This document shows positions 18,763 through 26,397 of a stretch of DNA of 64,000 nt, piece after piece (positions within the stretch are counted from its first letter, which is position 1; each line of letters starts with the position of its first letter). Source of the DNA: Allotamlana fucoidanivorans (GTDB taxonomy: Bacteria > Bacteroidota > Bacteroidia > Flavobacteriales > Flavobacteriaceae). The stretch is taken from NCBI RefSeq assembly GCF_045788535.1, contig NZ_CP074074.1, forward strand, positions 2,294,001-2,358,000. Direction: 5' to 3'. Made by a program: the position numbers and the translations under genes. The notes beneath the pieces were generated by a model that saw nothing but the letters and a program-made list of their open reading frames with translations, had not been told where the DNA came from and made no database searches.

Positions 18763-19557
18763 ATGGAAAAGGATACACTTTTAGCTATAGCGGTTGAGGC
18801 TGCCATAAAAGCAGGGGCTGAAATTATGATGGTTTATGAAACCTCTTTTGAGGTGCAATTCAAATCAGACCATTCGCCGTTAACCGTGGCAGATGAACGT
18901 GCTCATCAGATTATTCATTCTTATTTAAAATCAACTCATATTCCTGTTATCAGTGAAGAGCATAAACAAGCTCCATATGAAGAACGTAAGCATTGGCGTA
19001 CTTGTTGGATGGTTGATCCTTTAGATGGCACTAAAGAATTTATAAAGAGAAATGGGGAGTTTACTGTTAATATTGCTTTGATAGAAAACGGACAACCTGT
19101 TATGGGGGTTATTTATGTACCTGTTTTAAAGACCTTGTATTATGGTGTGGTATCAGATGGAGTAGCTTATAAGATTTCATTAGATAAGGCGGTATATTCA
19201 ACCGCTATATTTAAAGATAAGATAAGCATATACCCGAAGCATGAGGACGGTAAACCTCTTCGTGTGATAGGGAGCCGTTCGCATAAAAGTAGAGAAACCG
19301 ATGCTTTTATTGCAGGGTTAGAACAAGAAGGGAAGTCGGTACAAATAGTTTCAAAAGGCAGTTCATTAAAGTTTTGTTTAATGGCGGAAGGTGACGCCGA
19401 TATGTATCCTAGATTTGTGCCTACCATGGAATGGGATACGGCTGCCGGACATGGCATTTGCTCGGCTGTTGGTCTTACAGTGCAACGCATAGATACAGGA
19501 GAACCCTTGCAGTACAATAAGGAAGATTTATTAAACCCGTATTTTTTAGTACAATAG
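18763..19557 (+). CDS. cysQ: 3'(2'),5'-bisphosphate nucleotidase CysQ
   Basis: A 264-residue Mg-dependent phosphatase of the inositol monophosphatase fold that hydrolyses PAP, the by-product of sulfotransferases, to AMP. Metal-site motifs are present: SEEH at about 64-67, DPLDGT at 85-90 and WDTAAGHG near residue 222. Length is normal. Its position directly before cysC and upstream of two sulfotransferase genes suggests it relieves PAP product inhibition of sulfation rather than only serving assimilatory sulfate reduction. Confidence 0.93.
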   Translation: MEKDTLLAIAVEAAIKAGAEIMMVYETSFEVQFKSDHSPLTVADERAHQIIHSYLKSTHIPVISEEHKQAPYEERKHWRTCWMVDPLDGTKEFIKRNGEFTVNIALIENGQPVMGVIYVPVLKTLYYGVVSDGVAYKISLDKAVYSTAIFKDKISIYPKHEDGKPLRVIGSRSHKSRETDAFIAGLEQEGKSVQIVSKGSSLKFCLMAEGDADMYPRFVPTMEWDTAAGHGICSAVGLTVQRIDTGEPLQYNKEDLLNPYFLVQ

Positions 19558-19564
19558 AATCTAT

Positions 19565-20149
19565 ATGGAGCAGGTAAAAAAACAAAAGTATACCATAACC
19601 AAGCAAGATAGAGGCGCTTTAAAAGGACATATGCCTTGCTTAATATGGTTTACAGGACTATCAGGATCGGGGAAATCTACTATTGCTGATCTTTTAGAGC
19701 GAACCTTGCATAAGCAAGGAATACATACCTATAGTTTAGATGGTGATAATTTAAGACGAGGATTAAATCAAGATTTAAAATTCACTAAAGCAGATCGGTT
19801 TGAAAACTTAAGGCGTACGGCTGAAGTGGGTAAGTTATTTATTGATGCTGGTTTAGTGGTTATCGCAGCGTTTATAACCCCGTATACTAAAATACGGGCC
19901 GATATTAAGACCATTGTAGGTGAAGAAAACTATATTGAAGTGTTTGTCAACACGCCCTTGGAGGTTTGTGAACAACGTGATGTAAAAGGGTTGTATAAGA
20001 AAGCACGTTCTGGCGCTATTAAAAATTTTACAGGTATAAGTGCGCCCTTTGAAACACCAGTAGATCCTACTATTGAAATTAGAACGACGGAAGAAACGCC
20101 AGAAGCAGCTGTGGCTAAGATTTTAACTTATTTGGAATCTAGGTTGTAA
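19565..20149 (+). CDS. cysC: Adenylylsulfate kinase CysC
   Basis: A 194-residue APS kinase that phosphorylates adenosine 5'-phosphosulfate to PAPS, the sulfate donor of sulfotransferases. Walker A GLSGSGKST is at 31-39, followed by the APS-binding segment LDGDNLRRGLN and VFVNTPLEVCEQRDVKGLYKKAR. No ATP sulfurylase (cysDN or sat) is present in the window, so APS must come from elsewhere. The gene follows cysQ by 7 bases. The 143-base gap after it shows no convincing terminator or promoter. Confidence 0.95.
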   Translation: MEQVKKQKYTITKQDRGALKGHMPCLIWFTGLSGSGKSTIADLLERTLHKQGIHTYSLDGDNLRRGLNQDLKFTKADRFENLRRTAEVGKLFIDAGLVVIAAFITPYTKIRADIKTIVGEENYIEVFVNTPLEVCEQRDVKGLYKKARSGAIKNFTGISAPFETPVDPTIEIRTTEETPEAAVAKILTYLESRL

Positions 20150-20292
20150 CTGGTTATGCTGTATATGGTATGTGATTTATGTTATATAAGTCAATTTTAA
20201 AAGGGATTCATTTTTTTGAATGCCTTGAGCAACTTATATTTACTGCATAGTTGGGTTTGTTTTTATAAATAGGCTTGATTTTAGTATAGCAT

Positions 20293-21132
20293 ATGGCATT
20301 AGAAACTCGAATTTACCAAAAGGATAATCATTTAAAATTTGGCAGATTATTAAAGGCATCGGTCCAAGATGTTTTAGGCTCCCATTTTTTAGCCAAGCAA
20401 TTAGCACTTAGAGATATTAAGGCGCAGTATCGGCAATCGTATTTTGGTATTTTGTGGGCTTTTGTGATGCCTTTAACCACCGCCTTTGTCTGGATTTTTT
20501 TAAGTAGTTCGGGTACAGTAAAACTGTCTGATACAGGAATTCCTTATCCTGTGTATGTGTTTTCAGGAACCTTAATCTGGTCTGTTTTAAAAGAAGCGAT
20601 AAATACCCCTACAGCCAGTACGAATAGCGCCCGAGGGATATTGAGTAAAATTAATTTTCCTAAGGAAGCCCTTGTGGTATCTGGATTATATAAATTATTG
20701 TTCAGCAGTAGTATTAAAATGGTGTTGTTGCTTATATTGATGCTGGTGTATCACATGTCATTGAGCTGGTATATCTTGTTTTTTCCTTTGGCCTTATTAG
20801 CTGCTATTTTTATTGGTACTATGATAGGACTATTTATAACTCCGGTAAGTATGTTGTATGGAGATGTTAACAAGTTTATAAGCTTAGGATTATCGTTTGT
20901 GATGTATATTACTCCCGTAGTGTATGCTATTCCCGATTCAGGTATTATGAAAACCTTGATGCTGTACAATCCGCTTACTCCAATTATTGAAGTTACCAGG
21001 AATGTACTAACGGGCGGCTCGTTAGAATTTGTCAATTATTATATGATGTTGTTACTAGGAAGTATTCCTTTAATGTGCGTGGCTTTGGTATGGTATCGGT
21101 TGTCTATTCCTATTATTGTTGAACGGGTTTGA
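20293..21132 (+). CDS. wzm: ABC-2 type polysaccharide exporter permease Wzm
   Basis: A 279-residue integral membrane protein with about six hydrophobic segments. It has the hallmark start of the family (LALRDIKAQYRQSYFGILWAF), the pattern of O-antigen/teichoic-acid ABC permeases. Wzm forms the channel that moves undecaprenyl-PP-linked glycan to the periplasmic face, powered by Wzt. The stop codon is immediately followed by the repeat-flanked insert at 21131-21635, which separates it from wzt, normally adjacent. Confidence 0.93.
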   Translation: MALETRIYQKDNHLKFGRLLKASVQDVLGSHFLAKQLALRDIKAQYRQSYFGILWAFVMPLTTAFVWIFLSSSGTVKLSDTGIPYPVYVFSGTLIWSVLKEAINTPTASTNSARGILSKINFPKEALVVSGLYKLLFSSSIKMVLLLILMLVYHMSLSWYILFFPLALLAAIFIGTMIGLFITPVSMLYGDVNKFISLGLSFVMYITPVVYAIPDSGIMKTLMLYNPLTPIIEVTRNVLTGGSLEFVNYYMMLLLGSIPLMCVALVWYRLSIPIIVERV

Positions 21133-21195
21133 AACGTGTGAGAGGAGAGCAGTGGGATGAGAAACGTGAAGGGTGAGACGTGAGATGTTTTTCGA
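21131..21195 (+). repeat. Left repeat flank of the four-helix-bundle insert
   Basis: A short repetitive stretch begins at the wzm stop codon. GAAACGTG occurs at 21131-21138 and 21161-21168, and GGGTGAGACGT at 21171-21181. The 11-mer GGGTGAGACGT recurs exactly in the right flank (21581-21591), and the GAAACGT core reappears there inverted as ACGTTTC. Confidence 0.7.
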
Positions 21196-21207
21196 ATAAC
21201 AAAAAAT

Positions 21208-21586
21208 ATGGATCATAAGGATTTAGAGGTTTGGAAATCGAGTATGGATTTGATTGAACTGATTTATAAAATTACTTCGGTTTTTCCTGATGCTGAGCGT
21301 TATGTGTTGACCAGTAAGATGCAGCGTGCCGAGGTTTCTATTCCTTCTAAAATATCGGACTAATATATCGGAGGGATGCGGTAGAAAAAGTGATAAGGAA
21401 CTGATACAGTTTTTGTCTATTGCTTTAGGGGCTTTAGCTGAAGTGGAGACTCAGTATTTAATTGCAGTTCGCTTACAGTTTGTTAATGATAATCAAGATA
21501 CTGTTGATATGTGTTTAAAAGTAAAACAGTTGTTATTTAGGATTAAGAAATTATTTGAAACGGAAGGGGTAAAGTGTGAGGGGTGA
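21208..21586 (+). pseudogene. Four-helix-bundle protein (23S rRNA intervening-sequence family), disrupted
   Basis: This gene is related to the small four-helix-bundle / S23-IVS proteins. The ATG frame reads MDHKDLEVWKSSMDLIELIY ... IPSKI and then stops. The continuation SEGCGRKSDKELIQFLSIAL ... lies one frame over. The break is a 13-bp duplication with ATATCGGA at 21352-21359 and 21365-21372. Removing one 13-bp unit restores an uninterrupted frame (IPSKISEGCGRKSD) of about 121 residues, the family's usual size. Related proteins occur in rRNA intervening sequences and, as Avd, in diversity-generating retroelements. No reverse transcriptase is seen here. Confidence 0.85.
21352..21372 (+). repeat. 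13-bp imperfect tandem duplication breaking the four-helix gene
   Basis: The octamer ATATCGGA occurs twice with a 13-base period. Precise loss of one period restores the reading frame of the gene at 21208-21586. Confidence 0.85.
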
Positions 21587-21635
21587 GACGTTTCACCATA
21601 AACGTTTCACATTTCACAAAAGACGTTTCACGAAC
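21573..21635 (+). repeat. Right repeat flank of the four-helix-bundle insert
   Basis: This stretch contains GGGTGAGACGT at 21581-21591, a direct match to the left flank. It also has three copies of CGTTTCAC at 21589-21596, 21603-21610 and 21624-21631, each preceded by A. The ACGTTTC core is the reverse complement of the GAAACGT core on the left. The stretch ends just before the likely wzt start. Confidence 0.75.
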
Positions 21636-21647
21636 AAAAACAATAAA

Positions 21648-22910
21648 TTGAATAAAAAAGACCAACATATAGATACAACTAACGAAGTTCTCGTTAAGGT
21701 AGAAGGCCTAAGTAAGAAGTTTTGTAAGGATCTTAAAACGAGCTTGTGGTATGGTGTTAAAGATTTGATTTCAAATGTTCAGGGGCAGTCCCATACACGT
21801 CTGTTACGCCCTAAAGAATTCTGGGCGGTAAAAGATATAAGTTTTGAGCTACGCCGCGGCGAGTGTCTGGGACTTATAGGGCATAATGGGGCGGGTAAAA
21901 GTACTTTGCTTAAAATATTAAATGGCTTAATAAACCCTGACGCCGGTAAAGTCACTATTAAGGGGCGCGTAGGAGCGCTTATTGAACTTGGCGCGGGTTT
22001 TAACCCCATACTTACCGGACGAGAAAATATCTACAACAATGGTGCTATATTAGGTTTTACTAAAAAAGAAATAGACGCTAAAGTAGAAGCCATTATCGAT
22101 TTTGCTGAAATACGCGAGTTTATCGATATGCCTGTACAAAATTATAGTTCTGGTATGAAGGTACGCTTAGGCTTTGCCGTAGCTGCTCAAATGGAACCTG
22201 ATGTGTTGCTTATTGATGAGGTATTGGCGGTTGGGGATGTAGGATTTAGAATGAAATGCTTAACTAGGATAGGTGAGTTGTTGCAAAATACAGCAGTTAT
22301 TTTTGTATCTCATACCATGCCGCAGGTAGCGAGGATAGCTAATAAAATATTGTTAATGGACCATGGAAAAGAGCTTGTATGCGGTGATGACGTCTCGGAC
22401 GGAATCCAGCGGTATTATCAATCTTTTCAAAATACCGATAAAATTGTTGGAGGTAATGGTTTGGTTAAGTTAAAAAGCATCAAAATATTGAATAATGAAA
22501 GCAAAGAGATTGTAAACACTACTGGTTTTGTTGAATTAATACATAATGAAGCGTATAGTTTTGAAATTAACTTAGATATAGATGATAAAGTGAGCAAGTA
22601 TTGGGTTAACTATTCCTTTATTGATAAAGATGCTAAACAGGTTGCTAATTTCTTTTCTTTGTTTTCCAAGAGTATTTTTGAAGATAAAGGGCAAGTCTCT
22701 ATAAAAAGTAAAATAGAAAATATGATATTAGGGCAAGGTATTTATACGGTAGGAGTATCTATTAACGAAGTAAGGACAGATAAATCCAGAGGTGATATTT
22801 ATTGTTTTGATTCAAATATAGCCTCTATAAGTATAACAGGTATCTCAACTGGTCATGCACCAATTCAATTTGTTGGTGAATGGAATTTAATGGAAGCAAA
22901 TGAAGCATAA
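21648..22910 (+). CDS. wzt: Polysaccharide ABC exporter ATPase Wzt with carbohydrate-binding C-terminus
   Basis: Cytoplasmic ATPase partner of Wzm, about 420 residues from the TTG at 21648. Walker A is GHNGAGKST at 78-86, the signature is YSSGMKVRLGFAV and Walker B is VLLIDEVLAVGD. The last ~150 residues form a beta-rich domain of the Wzt C-terminal type, which in known systems binds the modified chain end before export. The frame also extends upstream to a GTG at 21576, but those 24 residues translate the flanking repeat. The TTG start, just after the repeat, gives a normal N-terminus (TNEVLVKVEGLSKKF). It overlaps the next gene by 11 bases. Confidence 0.93.
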   Translation: MNKKDQHIDTTNEVLVKVEGLSKKFCKDLKTSLWYGVKDLISNVQGQSHTRLLRPKEFWAVKDISFELRRGECLGLIGHNGAGKSTLLKILNGLINPDAGKVTIKGRVGALIELGAGFNPILTGRENIYNNGAILGFTKKEIDAKVEAIIDFAEIREFIDMPVQNYSSGMKVRLGFAVAAQMEPDVLLIDEVLAVGDVGFRMKCLTRIGELLQNTAVIFVSHTMPQVARIANKILLMDHGKELVCGDDVSDGIQRYYQSFQNTDKIVGGNGLVKLKSIKILNNESKEIVNTTGFVELIHNEAYSFEINLDIDDKVSKYWVNYSFIDKDAKQVANFFSLFSKSIFEDKGQVSIKSKIENMILGQGIYTVGVSINEVRTDKSRGDIYCFDSNIASISITGISTGHAPIQFVGEWNLMEANEA

Positions 22911-23592
22911 TTATATTAAGATATATTCTCACCCTAGAAGTGGTACTCATTTTTTAGAGGCGTTTTTGGCTAAGAATTTTTATCCAAGTCAAGATTTGTC
23001 TTCCAAAGGAAGTATTTATTTTGGGCATTGGTCAAACAAAATCTTACTGGAAGAAGGGGAGCCTTATCATAGATTGTTCGGGTCGCATTTATTTCCTGAA
23101 CAAAACAAGAAGTTTTCAAATGCCATTTATATTTATAGAGATGGGAGAGATGTGATAGCATCACTTTGGAATTCTAAGTTTTATCAAATGGATTGGTTTG
23201 GTATTTCTTTCTCTGAGTTTCTGAGAAAGGAGATAGATTGGTATGGAGGCACGGGGCAAAAAGCATTACCAAAAGTAAATATAGTGCAGCATTGGTTTAA
23301 TCATGTAGACTCCTGGGTTAATTATGATGAAGAGGATATTTTTATATTGAGATTTGAGGATATGAAAAATAATCCTAAAAAGGCTTATCAGGATATAGCC
23401 AAAAAATTCTTTCCTTTTAAGTATTATAAGGGTAGATTATTTGGAGTTAAAAGGTTTGATCCTATTAAAAATAAAGTAGGATTAAAACCAAATGCTGCAA
23501 AAATAAATAGCTGGGAGAAGCTTTTTTCTGAAGATGATTTAGATTTTTTTTACTCTCAGATACCGCATAAAAAATACCTTTATGAAGAATAG
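22900..23592 (+). CDS. PAPS-dependent sulfotransferase
   Basis: A 230-residue cytoplasmic sulfotransferase. The 5'-phosphosulfate-binding loop is HPRSGTHFL at 11-19, and the 3'-phosphate-binding segment is IYRDGRDVIASLW around 78-90. Both are intact and match the sulfotransferase fold. It is expected to move sulfate from PAPS to a sugar of the polysaccharide being built. It overlaps wzt by 11 bases and the following GT-MT-MT gene by 11 bases, so translation is probably coupled. PAPS would come from CysC upstream. The acceptor is unknown. Confidence 0.88.
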   Translation: MKHNYIKIYSHPRSGTHFLEAFLAKNFYPSQDLSSKGSIYFGHWSNKILLEEGEPYHRLFGSHLFPEQNKKFSNAIYIYRDGRDVIASLWNSKFYQMDWFGISFSEFLRKEIDWYGGTGQKALPKVNIVQHWFNHVDSWVNYDEEDIFILRFEDMKNNPKKAYQDIAKKFFPFKYYKGRLFGVKRFDPIKNKVGLKPNAAKINSWEKLFSEDDLDFFYSQIPHKKYLYEE

Positions 23593-25717
23593 TCTGAATA
23601 TGAAGTTGTTTTTTTCCTGCGTATTAGATTATTCATCTGTTATGGCTGTTCAGGTTTATATATGGCTATCAAACTTATTAGCGAACAATGTTAATCCTAA
23701 TCTAATATATGTCCATCTAGTAAGTGAAGTGCCAGGTGATTTTCTTGATCTGCTAAACGGCTATGGTATAAACCTTATTAAAAAGACTCCTTTTGATTTT
23801 AGAAACAAATACTGTAGCAAGTTGGTTCAACTAGATACTTTTAGTCAACTGGAAGATTTTGAGTATGTGTTTTTAATGGATTGCGATACAGCTATTGTAG
23901 ATTTGGAAGGACTTGATTTGGAAGCTGAGGTTTATGCTAAAATAGTTGATTTTCCTAACCCTCCATTAACTATTCTTAAAACGATTTTTGAAGCTCACCA
24001 ATTACAGGTTTTTGAGACCCTGACCACATTTTCAAACAATAATGAACAAGTAACAGATTGGAATAATTGTAATGGTGGAGTCTATATTATTTCCAAAGAC
24101 TTTCTAAAAGAGTTAAAGCCTTTGTGGGAGAAATATGCTTTATGGAGTATTGATAATGCTGAGCTTTTTGGAAAAGAGTATGACAAACATGCCGACCAAG
24201 TAGGGTTTGCTTTGGCTATGGGTAAACTGAATAAAAAAGTAACGCATTTAAGTGTAGAATGGAATTATCCTATACATGTATCTAATTCAATAAAGGTGTC
24301 TCCAAGAATTGTTCATTTTCATAATCAAGTAAATGAGCATATGCAGCTAAAGAGACATACAGATGTCATTTCAAATGAAGCAATAGATGTAATAAATGCT
24401 AGGATAAATTTTAGTTTAAAAAAGCATTTAAATAATTCTCTGTTTTGGGATTATAGATATCGAACATGTCCTAGTTTGGGAAGTGGCGTCGGGTCACGCG
24501 GTACTGTACTTGAATTAAAAAAAACGTTAGTAAAGCGATTGACTTATGGAAGGGAGGAGGATTCAATTATAGATGTAGGTTGTGGCGATTTGGAATTAAT
24601 GAAAAATATGCCGTTTAAAAAATATTTAGGACTTGATGTTTCTATAGAGGCGTTGGTATTAGCTAAGAAAAAGCGTTCCGATTGGGAATTTAAAACATAC
24701 TCTATAAATCATGAACAGGTTTCGGAAGCAGATATAACCATGTGTTTTGATGTTTTAATACATCAAAGTAACTCAAATAGTTTTAAAAATATAGTTAGAG
24801 GTTTGGTTGAGAAAGCAAATTCAAGGATTGTAATAGGAGCTTACAACGATAAACCTTCATTAAATTCAACTATAACTCATTTTCATAATTCTATTTTTGA
24901 TGAAGTAGCTGCCTATGGTAAATTTGATGAATTAGCCATAGTAAAAAAGTATAGAGACGTATCTGTTTTGGTGGGAACGGTTCATAATAAAACACATCAA
25001 AGAGACTTGTCTTCTCAAAATTTAAATAAAGCGTTTAAGGAAGTGACAAGGCCTGATTTATTACAATATGTAGTAGATGTGTCAAGATGTAATTTGGGGT
25101 TTTATACGTCTCATTATCCTCGAGTATTTGAGTATACTTGGATTTTAGAGCAGCTAGAAAACAAGTCTAATTTAAGTGTTTTAGACATAGGTGCAGGTGT
25201 TTGTCCAATACCTTTATGTCTTAGTGATACGGGGATGAAAGTTACTACTGTAGACTTACATTCAACAATTAGAAAACTCAAAGACAAAGAAAAGTGGAAT
25301 GAATGGGGGTATTTAGATTATAGTATGTTTGACAAATCTATTGAGTCAAAACATCAAGATTTTACAAAAGTTAAAACCTTTAAAAAGTTTGATTGTCTAT
25401 ATTCTATTTCAGTAGTAGAACACATGCCTGTTAACATTCGTTTAAGGATGCTAAAGAAAGCATCCAAATTATTAAAAAAAAATGGTGAGTTGCTTTTGAC
25501 AATCGATATTGTTCCTAATTCTAACTATATATGGAATTATTCGGAAGGAAAAGAAGTTGAAAATCAAGGGACACACGGGACTATTGATAGTTTTAAAATG
25601 GAACTCACTAAATATGGTTTCAAGATTATATCAGAACATATTAAGAGAGATATTTTCGAATCTAAAACTGATGTGTGGTTCGTTAAAAGTAGATTAGTTA
25701 AAAAAAGTTTTTTATGA
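23582..25717 (+). CDS. Trifunctional protein: glycosyltransferase + two methyltransferase domains
   Basis: A 711-residue three-domain protein. Residues ~7-275 form a GT-A-type (GT8-like) glycosyltransferase with DxD at 100-102 (MDCDTAIVD) and a metal/acceptor part around NNCNGGVYI. Residues ~285-465 form a class I methyltransferase with motif I DVGCGD at 331-336. Residues ~480-705 form a second, different methyltransferase with DIGAG at 535-539 and SVVEHMP. No signal peptide or membrane segment is present. The start overlaps the upstream sulfotransferase, and the end overlaps the next sulfotransferase by 4 bases. Position next to wzt suggests chain-end modification (inference). Confidence 0.85.
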   Translation: MKNSLNMKLFFSCVLDYSSVMAVQVYIWLSNLLANNVNPNLIYVHLVSEVPGDFLDLLNGYGINLIKKTPFDFRNKYCSKLVQLDTFSQLEDFEYVFLMDCDTAIVDLEGLDLEAEVYAKIVDFPNPPLTILKTIFEAHQLQVFETLTTFSNNNEQVTDWNNCNGGVYIISKDFLKELKPLWEKYALWSIDNAELFGKEYDKHADQVGFALAMGKLNKKVTHLSVEWNYPIHVSNSIKVSPRIVHFHNQVNEHMQLKRHTDVISNEAIDVINARINFSLKKHLNNSLFWDYRYRTCPSLGSGVGSRGTVLELKKTLVKRLTYGREEDSIIDVGCGDLELMKNMPFKKYLGLDVSIEALVLAKKKRSDWEFKTYSINHEQVSEADITMCFDVLIHQSNSNSFKNIVRGLVEKANSRIVIGAYNDKPSLNSTITHFHNSIFDEVAAYGKFDELAIVKKYRDVSVLVGTVHNKTHQRDLSSQNLNKAFKEVTRPDLLQYVVDVSRCNLGFYTSHYPRVFEYTWILEQLENKSNLSVLDIGAGVCPIPLCLSDTGMKVTTVDLHSTIRKLKDKEKWNEWGYLDYSMFDKSIESKHQDFTKVKTFKKFDCLYSISVVEHMPVNIRLRMLKKASKLLKKNGELLLTIDIVPNSNYIWNYSEGKEVENQGTHGTIDSFKMELTKYGFKIISEHIKRDIFESKTDVWFVKSRLVKKSFL

Positions 25718-26394
25718 TAAGTCATAAACATAAATGTATTTTTATTCATATACCCAAAACAGCAGGGACAAGTATTAATAGTTTTTTTCATCCTGGGGTT
25801 AAATTTCATTTTGATAATGCAGACTATGAACGATTGTTTGGATGGTGTTCAAAGCGCCAATTGCATATGCAGCATGCAACTGCCAAACAGCTTTTAGAGA
25901 CAGAGCTTGTAACTCAAGAGCAATGGGATTCTTATTTTAAATTTACCTTTGTGAGAAATCCTTGGGATAGGTCATATTCTGATTATCAATGGATTCAGGA
26001 ATTTACTAAAATAAAAGGCTCCTTTAAAGATTATATTAGAGGAAAAGGAGTCTTTAAAGACATTTTTAACAATAAATCAAAGAGCTCTTATCTTGGAGAT
26101 CATTTGTTAACACAAACTAGTTTTTTTGATTTTGAAGGAAAATTTAAACCTAATTTTGTGGGTAGATTTGAAGATTTTCAGAGTGATATAAAAACTGTTT
26201 TAAAAGAACTACATATAGAAGAGGATTTTAACATATTTACCAATAAAAGTAAGCGAAAAAATGATTACTCAATTTTTTACACTAAAACAAAAAAAAAAAT
26301 GGTTGATGATAGATATGAAAAAGATATTAAGTTGTTGGATTATGATTTTATCGATGGGAAAAGCGGTCTTCAAAAATTAAAAAATTTTGTTTAA
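25714..26394 (+). CDS. Sulfotransferase family 2 domain protein
   Basis: A 226-residue sulfotransferase of the carbohydrate (heparan/chondroitin-like, family 2) type. The PAPS loop IPKTAGTS is at 13-20 and the 3'-phosphate motif VRNPWDR at 81-87, both characteristic. It differs clearly from the sulfotransferase at 22900-23592, so two separate sulfation steps are likely. An uninterrupted run of eleven A lies near the 3' end (26289-26299), encoding part of KTKKKM, a potential slippage site. It is joined to the GT-MT-MT gene by a 4-base overlap. Confidence 0.88.
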   Translation: MISHKHKCIFIHIPKTAGTSINSFFHPGVKFHFDNADYERLFGWCSKRQLHMQHATAKQLLETELVTQEQWDSYFKFTFVRNPWDRSYSDYQWIQEFTKIKGSFKDYIRGKGVFKDIFNNKSKSSYLGDHLLTQTSFFDFEGKFKPNFVGRFEDFQSDIKTVLKELHIEEDFNIFTNKSKRKNDYSIFYTKTKKKMVDDRYEKDIKLLDYDFIDGKSGLQKLKNFV

Positions 26395-26397
26395 TTG

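Noticed and set aside
21131..21647. Diversity-generating retroelement (the four-helix protein resembles Avd)
   Set aside because: No reverse transcriptase, template repeat or adenine-mutagenised variable repeat is seen nearby.
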